Positions 45,073-53,641 of a stretch of 64,000 nucleotides of DNA are shown here, in pieces (positions within the stretch are counted from its first letter, which is position 1; every line of letters starts with the position of its first letter). The stretch covers positions 1 to 64,000 of the forward strand of contig JBBDYH010000142.1 in NCBI GenBank assembly GCA_040901795.1, given 5' to 3'. Made by a program: the position numbers and the translations under genes. Under the pieces are notes generated by a model, which was not told the DNA's origin, searched no databases, and worked only from the letters and a program-made list of their open reading frames with translations. The DNA comes from JBBDYH01 sp040901795 (GTDB lineage: Bacteria > Planctomycetota > Planctomycetia > Pirellulales > JALHPA01).

Positions 45073-45400
45073 GGTCTGGCTAGTCAATCTCGATCCCACG
45101 ATCGGCGATGAGATTCGCAAGATGCGACCGGCAGTGGTCGTAAACCGCGATGCGCTCGGCAATCTGGCATTGCGCGTGGTGGTACCCGTCACCGCCTGGC
45201 AGGACCGATTCGCAGAGTGCGATTGGCTCACTCGGCTCGACCCGGACGCGACCAATAGCCTCGACAAGCCCTCGGCGGCCGATGCGTTTCAGGTGCGTTC
45301 GGTTTCGACTCGCCGTTTCGTGCGCCGCCTGGGTCGGTTGAGCGACGGAGACCTCACGCGAGTGATGGAAGGGGTCAATGCTGTATTTGGATCGTCATAA
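45053..45400 (+). CDS. MazF/PemK-family toxin
   Basis: 115 residues. The N-terminal MSQGEVWLVNLDPTIGDEIR followed by KMRPAVVVNRD is the family hallmark (GDIVWV..P..G.E..K.RP.lVv). The C-terminal half has DKPSAADAFQVRSVSTRRFV and LGRLSDGDLTRVMEGVNAVF. These enzymes cut single-stranded RNA at short motifs and stop growth unless bound by antitoxin. The start may be either of two ATGs (45053, 45059). It overlaps the upstream antitoxin gene by 20 bases. Confidence 0.9.
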   Translation: MSMSQGEVWLVNLDPTIGDEIRKMRPAVVVNRDALGNLALRVVVPVTAWQDRFAECDWLTRLDPDATNSLDKPSAADAFQVRSVSTRRFVRRLGRLSDGDLTRVMEGVNAVFGSS

Positions 45401-45431
45401 GTACGAAGGAGAACCAGAGCTAACTGGGCAC

Positions 45432-45635
45432 TTACGTCGCGCTGTTTGCGAACGCAATTGCGGCAATGGCGCCCACAGGTCCTGACGGTAGCGAGGTCGG
45501 TGCCCTGAGCTCCGGCGGAACCTGTCGCTCCATGTCATAGGTTCGCAGCTCGAAGTACAGGAAGAGACAAGCAATCACTGTCGCCAAGAACGACAGCATC
45601 AACATGACCGTGTAGATGTTAACGTCTTGTTTCAT
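45432..45635 (-). CDS. Small single-pass membrane protein
   Basis: 67 residues: MKQDVNIYTVMLMLSFLATV and IACLFLYFELRTYDMERQVP, so one N-terminal transmembrane helix and a short Pro-rich tail. It lies 22 bases after the coiled-coil membrane protein gene on the same strand and is probably cotranslated. I do not recognise a family. The start lacks a strong ribosome-binding site, which fits coupling to the gene before it. Confidence 0.7.
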   Translation of the reverse strand: MKQDVNIYTVMLMLSFLATVIACLFLYFELRTYDMERQVPPELRAPTSLPSGPVGAIAAIAFANSAT

Positions 45636-45657
45636 GAGAAACCTGTGCGAACTGATA

Positions 45658-46536
45658 CTAGCCTTGCCTTGCCAAGCGACTCAATTTCGAAGTCGCGGTA
45701 TCGCCCCGTTTGATTTGCTGTACCGAGTGCTCCGACATAACGCGGCCGATCGCGCGGTCTTTTTCGACGTTGGTAATCTGGATCTTGCCCACGAAGCGGC
45801 TGTCGCGAATCACATCCAGCACATGGCCGACCCGGATGCCGTCGTGGCTGCCGGCGGCGATTTCTACGCCATCACGGCCAACATCCTCGACGTTGGCGTC
45901 CAGCGGCGGCGGTCGGAGGTCGAGCGGATCCTCGAGCGTCATGCCGACCTGCGAGAGCAGCAGCCGCGCGTTGGCCAGCATCTGCGCCAACTGATCGTTT
46001 CGCTCTCTCAAGTCCGGCAACTCGGTATTCGCCTGCATCAGTTGATTCGCGAGCTGCAACGACTTTTTGAACAAATCGTCGACCATCGCGATCTGAGTCT
46101 TAATGTCTTCGGTCAGCTTCTGGACCTGCGTGGTAGCGACGTTGACGTTCTCTTCTTGGGTCCGTAGCGTGGCGACGGCGTGGGCCAATTGATCGCCCCG
46201 CTGCGTGAGTTGATCTTGCGCGGCGGCCAGCTCCTGTCGCCGCTCGGAAAGTTCCGTCTGCAGCTTAGCCAGCGCCTCGGCCTTGGCAGTCCGCTCGGCC
46301 ACGACCTCCTTCTGCAGCGCCAGATGGTCGGCCGACAGCTTCTGGTTTTGCGCGACGAGTTGCTCGTAGCGCGCCTTCCAGCCTACCGGCTGTCCCGTTT
46401 GCTGCGCTTCGGCCGCCGTCCGCGCAACCTCCTGTTTCCAATTTCGATGCGTGGCATAGACCATCAGCGCCATGGTCATGAACATCAGGCTCATGACGAA
46501 GATGAGAACCACAAAGATCTTGCCGAGCAGGTTCAT
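45658..46536 (-). CDS. Membrane-anchored coiled-coil protein
   Basis: 292 residues; GGAGAGG precedes the ATG by four bases. A transmembrane helix (IFVVLIFVMSLMFMTMALMV) is followed by a long coiled coil at about residues 50-195 (LALQKEVVAERTAKAEALAK, ELSERRQELAAAQDQLTQRG). A C-terminal beta-rich domain follows with GVEIAAGSHDGIRVGHVLDV and FVGKIQITNVEKDRAIGRV, somewhat like the barrel domain of MreC-type proteins. It may span the envelope as a scaffold. The small membrane protein downstream is a likely partner. Function unknown. Confidence 0.75.
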   Translation of the reverse strand: MNLLGKIFVVLIFVMSLMFMTMALMVYATHRNWKQEVARTAAEAQQTGQPVGWKARYEQLVAQNQKLSADHLALQKEVVAERTAKAEALAKLQTELSERRQELAAAQDQLTQRGDQLAHAVATLRTQEENVNVATTQVQKLTEDIKTQIAMVDDLFKKSLQLANQLMQANTELPDLRERNDQLAQMLANARLLLSQVGMTLEDPLDLRPPPLDANVEDVGRDGVEIAAGSHDGIRVGHVLDVIRDSRFVGKIQITNVEKDRAIGRVMSEHSVQQIKRGDTATSKLSRLARQG

Positions 46537-46768
46537 CGCGCCTCTCCGAGCATTGCGCAGTGGTAATTAAACGGACTGAAGCTGCGCGCAAAACGGCTGG
46601 CTGGCAGACGCGAGAAATCGCCTCCGTGCGGCTCCCACTCCGCTCGCCGCCGACATACGCTGCCAGGTGAAAAGTCCGACCGCGACAGGAGATAGCTCCT
46701 GCAGAAGTAGGAACTTCAGTATAGCTACCGCCTAGAGCCAGAGTCAAACTGGGCAAAATTGATGTTCA

Positions 46769-46796
46769 AAACCGGGAGCTAGCACCCTGCGGCTGA
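46769..46796. repeat. REP-like element (CTAGCG family) overlapping the lnt stop codon
   Basis: AACCGGGAGCTAGCACCCTG followed by CGGCTGA-like bases is a diverged copy of the 4425-4483 element. The TAG in its GCTAGC centre, read on the minus strand, is the stop codon of lnt. Confidence 0.65.
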
Positions 46797-48545
46797 TTGC
46801 ATCCGGCGATGGCGGCCACGTATGGCCACGACCGATAAGGCCAGACAGGGGGCGACATACAGCAATTCCAGCCAACCGCCGTATTCCAGGAAGAAGCTAC
46901 CGCGGTCGTCGATTTCGACATCGGCAACGATAAAACCGGTATCTCGCCGCGGGCCCTGCTCGAGAATTCGCCCCTCGGCGTCGATCCAGGCCGAAAAACC
47001 GGTGTTGGCCGCAATTAACAGCGGCTTGCGGCATTCCAGCGCCCGGAATACCCCGCAGATCAAGTGCAGGTCGAGCTCGCTCGACCCCCAGAACCAACCG
47101 TCATTGGTCAGGCTTACCAGTACGTCCGGCTCGCGATCCTCCTCGCGTAGTTGTCGAATCTGCTGGCGGAACAGTTGCGGGATGACGGTCTCGTAGCAGA
47201 TGCTCGGCGAGAATCGGACGCCGCCGATCTTTTCGGCGACCGCCCGTTCGCCCGGTGTCAACCCCTCGCCCATCGGTGTCAGCTTGTAGAGCGCGGGCCA
47301 GAGGCTGAACAACGGCACATACTCGCCAAACATCACTAGGTGCATCTTGTCGTATACGCTTAAGAGCTCGCCATCGCCGCTGACGAACGCCGCCGAGTTG
47401 TAGCGCTGTTCGCGCGTTGCAGATAAATGTTCGCGGCCGAGGCCCACGAGTGCCGGCGTTCGCCAGCGCGCAAAGAACTTGCCCGGCAAGGCGCCTCGCT
47501 CGGCTTCGATTTGCTCTTTCGACCTGCCTTGCGCCCAGCGCACCATGTGCGGCGGCATTTCGTAGTCTGGCGAAAAACTCACCAAGGGTGCGCGAAACAT
47601 GCTCTCCGGCCAGACGATGAGATCGATCGCCGGCAAGTCGGGGTTCGACTGTTGGTCGCGGCGGCGACGCTCGACGGCCTGCTCAGTGAGCTGGTCGTAT
47701 TGTTCCATCACGCGGCGGTCTTTGTCCGCTTCGTCTTCGAACGTGGTGTCGATTGTGCCTTGGATCAGGGCGACCGTCGCGCCCGGCCGCGTATGCTCGC
47801 CGCTCGTTCGCCACGCTCCGTAGGTCAGAGGAACCGCAAACGCGAGGACGAGCGGCACGATGGGCCAGACCGGCGTTCGTTGGTCTGCCCAGGGAATCAT
47901 TCGCGCGAGGCATGCGGCCACGAGCATGACCAGCCCGCTGAGTGCGTAGCAGCCGATGATGTCGGCGAGTTGGATCCAGTCGTGCCAACGGTACTGCGTA
48001 TGCGCGAGGCTCGCGATCGTGATCCCGCCGAACAGGTACCCGCGCGCCACTTCCAGCCCAGTCCACACGGTCGGGGCGGCGAACACGACCGATAGTCCAA
48101 CGCGATGCACCGCCACACGCGACAGCAACACGAACAAGAACGGGTAAAGCGCCAGATAGCCGGAAAGCGCCACCCAGCCAATGCTGGTGGCCCAGTGCGG
48201 CAAGCGAAGCCACTGGAGCATGCCCATCCAGAACGCGAAGCTGACCAGGTATAGTGCCACCTTGGACCGTGATCCATGAAGCTTCGGCCGCAGAACCAGG
48301 AGCAGCCACGGCAGGGGCGCCACCCAGGCCAGCGGCCACCAATGGAGCGGCGGCAGCGACGCCCACAATAGAATGCCGCCCGAGAGGCCAATGGTAAGCG
48401 TGGATTGATACCAGGATAGGCGCCGGAATGTCTCATGGGAGTCGCTCAGGTCCGCGTCGTCGGAGAGCGCGGAGGTTGCCGGCTTTTCGTGGTGGGCAAC
48501 GTTCGACGAACTCGCGAGTGGCGATGAGGTTTGGAATGTCGGCAT
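46779..48545 (-). CDS. lnt: Apolipoprotein N-acyltransferase
   Basis: 588 residues. The enzyme adds the third acyl chain to the N-terminal Cys of lipoproteins in the inner membrane. After an extra N-terminal stretch of about 45 residues, six or more membrane helices are visible (ILLWASLPPLHWWPLAWVAP, YLALYPFLFVLLSRVAV). The nitrilase-like catalytic triad is intact: Glu in IVWPESMF, Lys in VYDKMHLVMFGEYVP and Cys in FSPSICYETV. The last residues SAAGC come from a REP-like repeat that also supplies the stop codon. Confidence 0.93.
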   Translation of the reverse strand: MPTFQTSSPLASSSNVAHHEKPATSALSDDADLSDSHETFRRLSWYQSTLTIGLSGGILLWASLPPLHWWPLAWVAPLPWLLLVLRPKLHGSRSKVALYLVSFAFWMGMLQWLRLPHWATSIGWVALSGYLALYPFLFVLLSRVAVHRVGLSVVFAAPTVWTGLEVARGYLFGGITIASLAHTQYRWHDWIQLADIIGCYALSGLVMLVAACLARMIPWADQRTPVWPIVPLVLAFAVPLTYGAWRTSGEHTRPGATVALIQGTIDTTFEDEADKDRRVMEQYDQLTEQAVERRRRDQQSNPDLPAIDLIVWPESMFRAPLVSFSPDYEMPPHMVRWAQGRSKEQIEAERGALPGKFFARWRTPALVGLGREHLSATREQRYNSAAFVSGDGELLSVYDKMHLVMFGEYVPLFSLWPALYKLTPMGEGLTPGERAVAEKIGGVRFSPSICYETVIPQLFRQQIRQLREEDREPDVLVSLTNDGWFWGSSELDLHLICGVFRALECRKPLLIAANTGFSAWIDAEGRILEQGPRRDTGFIVADVEIDDRGSFFLEYGGWLELLYVAPCLALSVVAIRGRHRRMQSAAGC

Positions 48546-48678
48546 GGAGACGTGCTCGTTCAGCGGCGTTCGCTGTTCCGGAGATGTCCGATTTCCATTC
48601 TATGCCGTAGCGTACGGCGAAGGGCGGAACGGGGGTAGGGCAGTTGGAGACGGCGGCAGTCGGGCAAATCGAAATAAT

Positions 48679-48729
48679 GTCGCCTTTCGCTCCCCGAAAG
48701 AAGCGTACTTTCTCAGAGCGAAAGGTGAC
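48679..48729. repeat. Inverted repeat before the moeA stop
   Basis: Arms GTCGCCTTTCGCTC (48679-48692) and GAGCGAAAGGTGAC (48716-48729) pair with one G-T mismatch. A second, inner complementarity (CGAAAG/CTTTCT) lies within the loop. It follows moeA directly and may end its transcript; the sequence type is common between planctomycete genes. Confidence 0.65.
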
Positions 48730-48735
48730 AAAGCC

Positions 48736-49986
48736 TCACAACAGCAACACCTCGAATTGCTCGCCCGCCTGCCAGGTCCGATCGCCCGCTGGAAAGACGA
48801 TCAATCCGTTCGCGCGCGTGATCCCGCGGAGATCCGCACTGCCGCGCCAGCGGACCGGCTCGGCCCACAATCCCTCGCCTTCGCGGCGAATTACCACGGG
48901 GAAGTACGTCGGCCGCTCGCCGCGATGCGTAAACTCGCTGGCCAGCCGCGCGGGCAACCGGCGCAAACCGGCGTCCGGATCGCGCCCGCCAAGTTTGGCA
49001 ATCGCCGGCTGAACAAACAGCTCAAAGCACACCAGGCTGCTCACCGGGTTGCCGGGAACGCCAAACACAAGCGTTCCATGTTCTCCCTCCGTTACTTTGA
49101 ACTTTGAACCTTGAACCTTGAACTTTGAACCGGCGACGCCAAACCAAAGCGGCTTGCCCGGCTTGAGGTTTACTTTGTGAAACACCTGCTCGACGCCCAT
49201 TTCTTGCAGCACGCTGGGAACAAGATCGAGCACACCCGCCGATACGCCGCCTGAGAGCACCAGCACATCGGCGGCCAGTCCCTGTTCGACTTTTTTGCGA
49301 AGATCCCGTACCTCATCGCGCGCGATTCCAAGCTCGACCGGGATCCCGCCGGCGCGGCGGACGGCGGCGGCGAGCAATGGTCCGTTGCTGTTGCGAATTT
49401 GCCCCAGGTCAGGCCGCACGCCGGCCTCCACGAGCTCGTTTCCGGTGGAAAGAACCGCCACGCGCGGGGCTGGAAACACGGTTACCTCGGCTCGGCCCAC
49501 TTCGGCCAGCAAGCCGATCTCGGCTGGCCGAATTTCTTGTCCTACGTGCAAAACCACGTCGCCATAACGCAGAGAGCTGCCCTGCGCCATGATATTCTGT
49601 CGCGGCTTCGCCTCATCAACGATGCGAACGCGGGCGCTCTCCAACATCATCTCCGTGCGCTCGACCATGACGACAGCGTCGGCGCCGGCTGGCAGCGGCG
49701 CCCCGGTCATGATTCGCGTGCATTGTCCCGAGGAAACCGCCAGCATTGGTACGGCGCCCGCCGTGACTTCTTCCAAGATCGACAATTCGGCGGCGCCCGC
49801 GGCGAGATCCGCCGCGACAAGCGCATAGCCATCGACCATGGCCTTGTCGTGCGGCGGCGAATCGATGTCGCTAATCACATCCTCGGCAAGCGCAAGGCCC
49901 AGTGATTCGGCGAGCGGCGCGCGCGCCGGCGGTTTACGGCCGGTATTTGCCAGGACTTTCGACAGGGCTTCGGAAACACTCAACAT
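48736..49986 (-). CDS. moeA: Molybdopterin molybdenumtransferase
   Basis: 416 residues from ATG 49986; a TTG three codons upstream is possible. MoeA inserts molybdate into adenylylated molybdopterin. Motifs in order: DIDSPPHDKAMVDGYAL, ARIMTGAPLPAGADAVV-type TGAPLPAGAD, VAVLSTGNELVEAG, LSGGVSAGVLD and VFGVPGNPVSSLVCFE. Between WFGVAG and GTLVFG, where MoeA proteins are normally almost continuous, lie 17 extra residues (SKFKVQGSKFKVTEGEH), encoded by a heptamer tandem repeat. fhcC and mobA are close by, and mobA supplies the next cofactor step. Confidence 0.92.
   Translation of the reverse strand: MLSVSEALSKVLANTGRKPPARAPLAESLGLALAEDVISDIDSPPHDKAMVDGYALVAADLAAGAAELSILEEVTAGAVPMLAVSSGQCTRIMTGAPLPAGADAVVMVERTEMMLESARVRIVDEAKPRQNIMAQGSSLRYGDVVLHVGQEIRPAEIGLLAEVGRAEVTVFPAPRVAVLSTGNELVEAGVRPDLGQIRNSNGPLLAAAVRRAGGIPVELGIARDEVRDLRKKVEQGLAADVLVLSGGVSAGVLDLVPSVLQEMGVEQVFHKVNLKPGKPLWFGVAGSKFKVQGSKFKVTEGEHGTLVFGVPGNPVSSLVCFELFVQPAIAKLGGRDPDAGLRRLPARLASEFTHRGERPTYFPVVIRREGEGLWAEPVRWRGSADLRGITRANGLIVFPAGDRTWQAGEQFEVLLL
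49094..49128. repeat. Tandem heptamer repeat inside moeA
   Basis: Five uninterrupted 7-base units: ACTTTGA, ACTTTGA, ACCTTGA, ACCTTGA, ACTTTGA. The 35 bases code for part of a lysine-rich insertion in MoeA. Because 7 is not a multiple of 3, gain or loss of one unit would shift the frame. Confidence 0.85.
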
Positions 49987-50051
49987 AAGCTGCAACTGCC
50001 GTTAATGTTGCCTGTAGCATGAATTCACCGGCGCCGCGCATCAAGCCCACA

Positions 50052-50867
50052 TCACTGTTGGCGTGCGACGAAGACTTCTCCTCGGCCCAGCGAGAGTAAA
50101 TCGCCGTGAAATACCTGGTATTCGGCATCGAGCAGGCCCGCCGCAACCGGAAAACCGCGGTGTTGCAGGTGGACCAACAACATACGGAGGATCTGTCTTG
50201 GACCAACGGTCCCAGGCCGGAACGTAGGGAGCAAGGGTGGCGCGCCGCCCAATAATGCGATCGTGCCGCGCCGCATGTTTGCGCCCAGCCGCGGCGCGCA
50301 GGCGCCAAAGACGAGCACGCTGCCGGCCAACATGTCGCCCGCCAGAAACGATCCGGCCGAGCCTCCCACCGCCAGCAAGCCGCGTCGCATGCAATTGGCT
50401 GCTTCGTCGCCGATGTTGCCGTGCACCAGGATCGAGCCACCGCGCATCCCGCGCGCGCTGCCGGCATAGGCCGAGCCGATGGCGTGGCCGGCGTGGCCGA
50501 GGATGCGAATCTTGCCGCCGCGCATCTCGCAGCCGGCAAAATCGCCCGCGTCGCGCTCGACAGTGATCTCGCCACCGGTCATCTGCGCGCCGAGGTGCCG
50601 GCCAATCGAGCCTGCAACATGGATCGTGCCAGCATCCATGCGCTCGCCCAGATGATGAACGCTCGATAGATCTCCAACGAACCGCAGCTTGCCATCGTCC
50701 GCCCGCCCGGTCACGCTGAAAAACTCCGCCAGCGGCAAGGTGCGGTTGCCGTGCAACACCGGCAGCCGCTCGATCTGCGCAAGCGACTGGCCGGCCACTT
50801 TCGACGGCAGAAGCCCGCTGACTTCCAGCGGCAGCGAGTCGGTGATGCGGGAGATGAAAGTCAGCAA
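50052..50867 (-). CDS. fhcC: FhcC/FmdC-like formyltransferase/hydrolase complex subunit C
   Basis: 271 residues from a probable TTG 50867 with AAAGGCGA upstream. The protein is built from glycine-rich beta-helix turns (GDFAGCEMRGGKIRILGHAG, GMRGGSILVHGNIGDEAANC, MRRGTIALLGG), the structure of the C subunit of formylmethanofuran dehydrogenase and of the Fhc complex. In bacteria with tetrahydromethanopterin-linked C1 metabolism, Fhc moves a formyl group from H4MPT to free formate. The other Fhc subunits and H4MPT enzymes are not in this window. moeA lies next to it on the same strand, 65 bases downstream. Confidence 0.88.
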   Translation of the reverse strand: MLTFISRITDSLPLEVSGLLPSKVAGQSLAQIERLPVLHGNRTLPLAEFFSVTGRADDGKLRFVGDLSSVHHLGERMDAGTIHVAGSIGRHLGAQMTGGEITVERDAGDFAGCEMRGGKIRILGHAGHAIGSAYAGSARGMRGGSILVHGNIGDEAANCMRRGLLAVGGSAGSFLAGDMLAGSVLVFGACAPRLGANMRRGTIALLGGAPPLLPTFRPGTVGPRQILRMLLVHLQHRGFPVAAGLLDAEYQVFHGDLLSLGRGEVFVARQQ

Positions 50868-50939
50868 AATGGTCGCCTTTAGCCAAACGCAGCCACGAGA
50901 GAGCGCGACGGCAATGTAACCGAAACTTATGCCAACAAG

Positions 50940-51302
50940 TCAGGTCCAGTTGCTGAGAAACTCTATGTGGTTGCGGATGTCTTCCGCGGGCTTCGTCGAG
51001 ACGACGATCGCCAACCTCCTGATTCGTTCGCCGATTGAATAACGCTGCTGCGGGGAAAGCACGATCCCTGCATGCGACTTACCCTGCAAAGAATACTCGG
51101 TATGGATGCGATGGAAATCACGCGCATTAAAGGTGAATAAGACGCGTCCCTGAGAATTTGCGTATTGGAGCTGCTCCTCATCCGAAGCATCTTGCAATCC
51201 TGCTTCAAGTGCCGTCGTCGCATCAATCCCGCTGGAGAGGAGGCCGGAGATGACGGCGCGCTCCATGGAGTCCGCGTCGAAGTAAAAGCGGATGGCCGTC
51301 AT
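50940..51302 (-). CDS. DUF5615 PIN-like protein, probable toxin
   Basis: 120 residues: MTAIRFYFDADSMERAVISG with an early conserved Asp, and GRVLFTFNARDFHRIHTEYS with the second acidic site, as in DUF5615 (PIN-like nuclease) proteins. The central ATTALEAGLQDASDEEQLQYA segment also fits. Its start overlaps the stop of the DUF433 gene by 4 bases (ATGA). The DUF433-DUF5615 arrangement is common and is thought to be a type II toxin-antitoxin system; nuclease activity is inferred from the fold. Confidence 0.85.
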   Translation of the reverse strand: MTAIRFYFDADSMERAVISGLLSSGIDATTALEAGLQDASDEEQLQYANSQGRVLFTFNARDFHRIHTEYSLQGKSHAGIVLSPQQRYSIGERIRRLAIVVSTKPAEDIRNHIEFLSNWT

Positions 51303-51598
51303 TCGGCGTGACGGCTTTGCGATCCATGGTTTGCCGCGAGTTGGTCATACTCCGCTTCTTCTTCGGCCAGATCCGCATCAATGCTGTCGCGATTGGCGTG
51401 GTAATACGCTAGGGCCGCAAAGATCTGCGAAAGTGTCAGATGACCATATTGATCGGCGATCTCTTCGGCTGACCTTCCCATCTTGTACCAGCCTGCAATG
51501 CGACGAACCGAGACGCCCGTGCCCGCGATCCGCGGGCGACCGCCACAAGTGCCAGGAGATTCAGTGATAAAGGTCCCGATATCGGCGGTCGAGGACAT
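51299..51598 (-). CDS. DUF433 protein, probable antitoxin
   Basis: 99 residues. The family motif GGRPRIAGTGVSVRRIAGWY and the helix-turn-helix part MGRSAEEIADQYGHLTLSQI then FAALAYYHANRD are clear. DUF433 proteins bind DNA and occur as the first gene in pairs with DUF5615, as here. Autoregulation of the operon would be expected. The start lacks an obvious ribosome-binding site. Confidence 0.87.
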   Translation of the reverse strand: MSSTADIGTFITESPGTCGGRPRIAGTGVSVRRIAGWYKMGRSAEEIADQYGHLTLSQIFAALAYYHANRDSIDADLAEEEAEYDQLAANHGSQSRHAE

Positions 51599-51757
51599 TG
51601 GAAACTCGCATGCATGTCGGGAATATGTTGATGGCTACGTCAATTCTACCATGTTGGACTCTCGAGGACGAATTGAGAAGTAAGCTCCACAGTCAGAGGT
51701 CAGGCGACGGCGATGGCCTTGCTCCTCACGCGGCGCCAAGAGAGCTACACTAACCTG

Positions 51758-52369
51758 ATGCAAATTGGCGGCGTCATTCTCTGCGGCGGAGAGAGCAAAC
51801 GGATGGGTACGCCCAAGCCGTGGCTGCCGTTTGGCGGCCAGACGCTGCTCGCACGCGTCATTCAAATCCTCTCCGGTGTCGTCGAGCCGATCGTCGTCGT
51901 GGGCGCCGCAGGGCAAAGGTTGCCATCGCTGCCCGACGACATCGTACTCGTCCATGACCGCGCGCCTGGCCGCGGACCGCTTGAAGGGATCACCGTGGGG
52001 CTGTTGGCGCTAGCAGGTCGTGCGGACGCGGCCTTTTTATGTGGCTGCGACGCGGCGCTCTTGTCTCCCGCCGTCGTGCGATATCTGATCGACCTTCTCG
52101 GCGACCATGATGCCGTCGTGCCTGTCGTTGGCGGATTTCGACAAACGCTCATTTCGGTTTGCCGCGTGAGAGTTTTGCCAGCGGTGGAGACGATGCTTAA
52201 GGCCGGCGAGCGGAAAACGCATCGACTGTTCGACCACGTGAAAACTCGTTTAATTGAAGAAGACGAACTCCGCACGGTCGACCCAGAGCTTAGCTCCGTG
52301 CGCGCCATGAACACCAAGCAGGAATATTTGGAGGCGCTGGCCGCTGCCGGCTATCGGTCGACGACATGA
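51758..52369 (+). CDS. mobA: Molybdenum cofactor guanylyltransferase
   Basis: 203 residues from ATG 51758 (MQIGGVILCGGESKRMGTPK), chosen because the nucleotide-binding motif LCGGxSxRMGxxK must be near the N-terminus; a longer frame starts at 51713. Other family stretches are PWLPFGGQTLLARVIQ, DRAPGRGPLEGITVGLLAL and FLCGCDAALLSPAVV (Asp for Mg2+). It converts Mo-molybdopterin to the guanine dinucleotide form. It lies 1.8 kb from moeA, and its stop is 4 bases from the stop of the convergent methyltransferase gene. Confidence 0.9.
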   Translation: MQIGGVILCGGESKRMGTPKPWLPFGGQTLLARVIQILSGVVEPIVVVGAAGQRLPSLPDDIVLVHDRAPGRGPLEGITVGLLALAGRADAAFLCGCDAALLSPAVVRYLIDLLGDHDAVVPVVGGFRQTLISVCRVRVLPAVETMLKAGERKTHRLFDHVKTRLIEEDELRTVDPELSSVRAMNTKQEYLEALAAAGYRSTT

Positions 52370-52373
52370 CGTC

Positions 52374-53621
52374 TTAGACCACTCGACAAATGAAGCATTT
52401 CAAGTACTCGGTCTCCAGGCACGTGACCGAGACCGGATGATCCGGGGCGGCGCCGCGCTGCTCGAGCACTTGAATCTGCCTTCCCGTCCGCTGGGCGACG
52501 CCTGAGAGCATGTGCAGGAAGTCCTCACGTGTGACGTGCCCAGAACAACTGCAGGTGACCAGAGTGCCCCCCCGCTCCAACGCCAGCACGCCCATCAAAT
52601 TGAGCCGGTGATAGGCCATCAGCGCCTCGTCCAGCCGGGCGCGGCTGCGGGCAAACTTCGGCGGGTCAAGGATGACCGTGCCAAAACGTTCGCCGGCGGC
52701 CACCAATTGATCGAGCGTCTGAAACGCATCGCCTGTCTGCCAGTGGATATTCGACACGCCGTTGAGTTCGGCGTTGGCGCGCGCCAACGCAATGGCCTTC
52801 TCGCTGGTGTCGACGGCAACCACTTCCGCCGCCTCGCCCAGCACACTGGCCGAAAGTGCAAAACCGCCGCTGTAGCAAAACATGTCGAGTACGCGCGTGT
52901 TGCGGCAATAGGCGGCGGCGGCACGGCGATTGTTGCGCTGATCGACGTAGAAACCGGTTTTCTGTCCGGCGGTCAGGTCGACTCCGTAACGGATGCCGTG
53001 CTCGGTGATGAAGATTGGGCCGCCGGGCGGTTCTCCCCAATAAAGCCCTTCAGGCACATCGACCCCTTCAAGCTGCGCAACTCCCCGTTCGTTGCGGATG
53101 ACGATGCCGCGGGGCTTGACCAGATCGACAAGGATCGGCGCCAGCAGCTCAAGCCGGAGTGCCATGGCCAACGCCGTGGGCTGCACCGCCAGATAATCGG
53201 CATAGCGATCGACGATCAACCCGCTCAGGCCGTCGGCCTCGCTGAAGACGAGACGGCACGCGTCGGACGGCTCGAGAAAACCAAGCTCTCGGCGAAACGC
53301 GACGGCGTCTTCAAGGCGCCGTCGCCAAAAGGATTCATCGAGCGCTTCGCCGACATCCCATGTGTACAGGCGCACGCGAATCCGGCTGCGGCTGTTGTAA
53401 AGACCGCGGGCGATGAACTTGCCTTTCTCGCTCACTAAGTCAACGATGTCGCCGTCGTGTGCATTTCCCTGAATCCGCTCGACCGCCGAATCGAGCACCC
53501 ACGGATGGCGGCCAAAAAATGGCCGCGCCTTGCGCGGTTTGAGGACCGCTTGCGCCACGGCCATTCCCGGCGCGACTGAAAGCGATGATGGGTGCGATTC
53601 AAATTGAGTTGTGTCGGCCAT
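52374..53621 (-). CDS. Class I SAM-dependent rRNA methyltransferase, RlmI-like
   Basis: 415 residues from ATG 53621 (MADTTQFESHPSSLSV); an upstream in-frame ATG at 53666 reads through a palindromic repeat. A PUA-like RNA-binding domain comes first (ARPFFGRHPWVLDSAVERIQ, KGKFIARGLYNSRSRIRVRL). The methyltransferase domain has VLDMFCYSGGFALSA (SAM motif I), VAVDTSEKAIALARANAELN and VILDPPKFAR. The family methylates C5 of a cytosine in 23S rRNA; RlmI acts at C1962 in E. coli. Substrate identity is inferred from the family. Confidence 0.9.
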   Translation of the reverse strand: MADTTQFESHPSSLSVAPGMAVAQAVLKPRKARPFFGRHPWVLDSAVERIQGNAHDGDIVDLVSEKGKFIARGLYNSRSRIRVRLYTWDVGEALDESFWRRRLEDAVAFRRELGFLEPSDACRLVFSEADGLSGLIVDRYADYLAVQPTALAMALRLELLAPILVDLVKPRGIVIRNERGVAQLEGVDVPEGLYWGEPPGGPIFITEHGIRYGVDLTAGQKTGFYVDQRNNRRAAAAYCRNTRVLDMFCYSGGFALSASVLGEAAEVVAVDTSEKAIALARANAELNGVSNIHWQTGDAFQTLDQLVAAGERFGTVILDPPKFARSRARLDEALMAYHRLNLMGVLALERGGTLVTCSCSGHVTREDFLHMLSGVAQRTGRQIQVLEQRGAAPDHPVSVTCLETEYLKCFICRVV

Positions 53622-53641
53622 GATCACTAACGACCGTGTGC

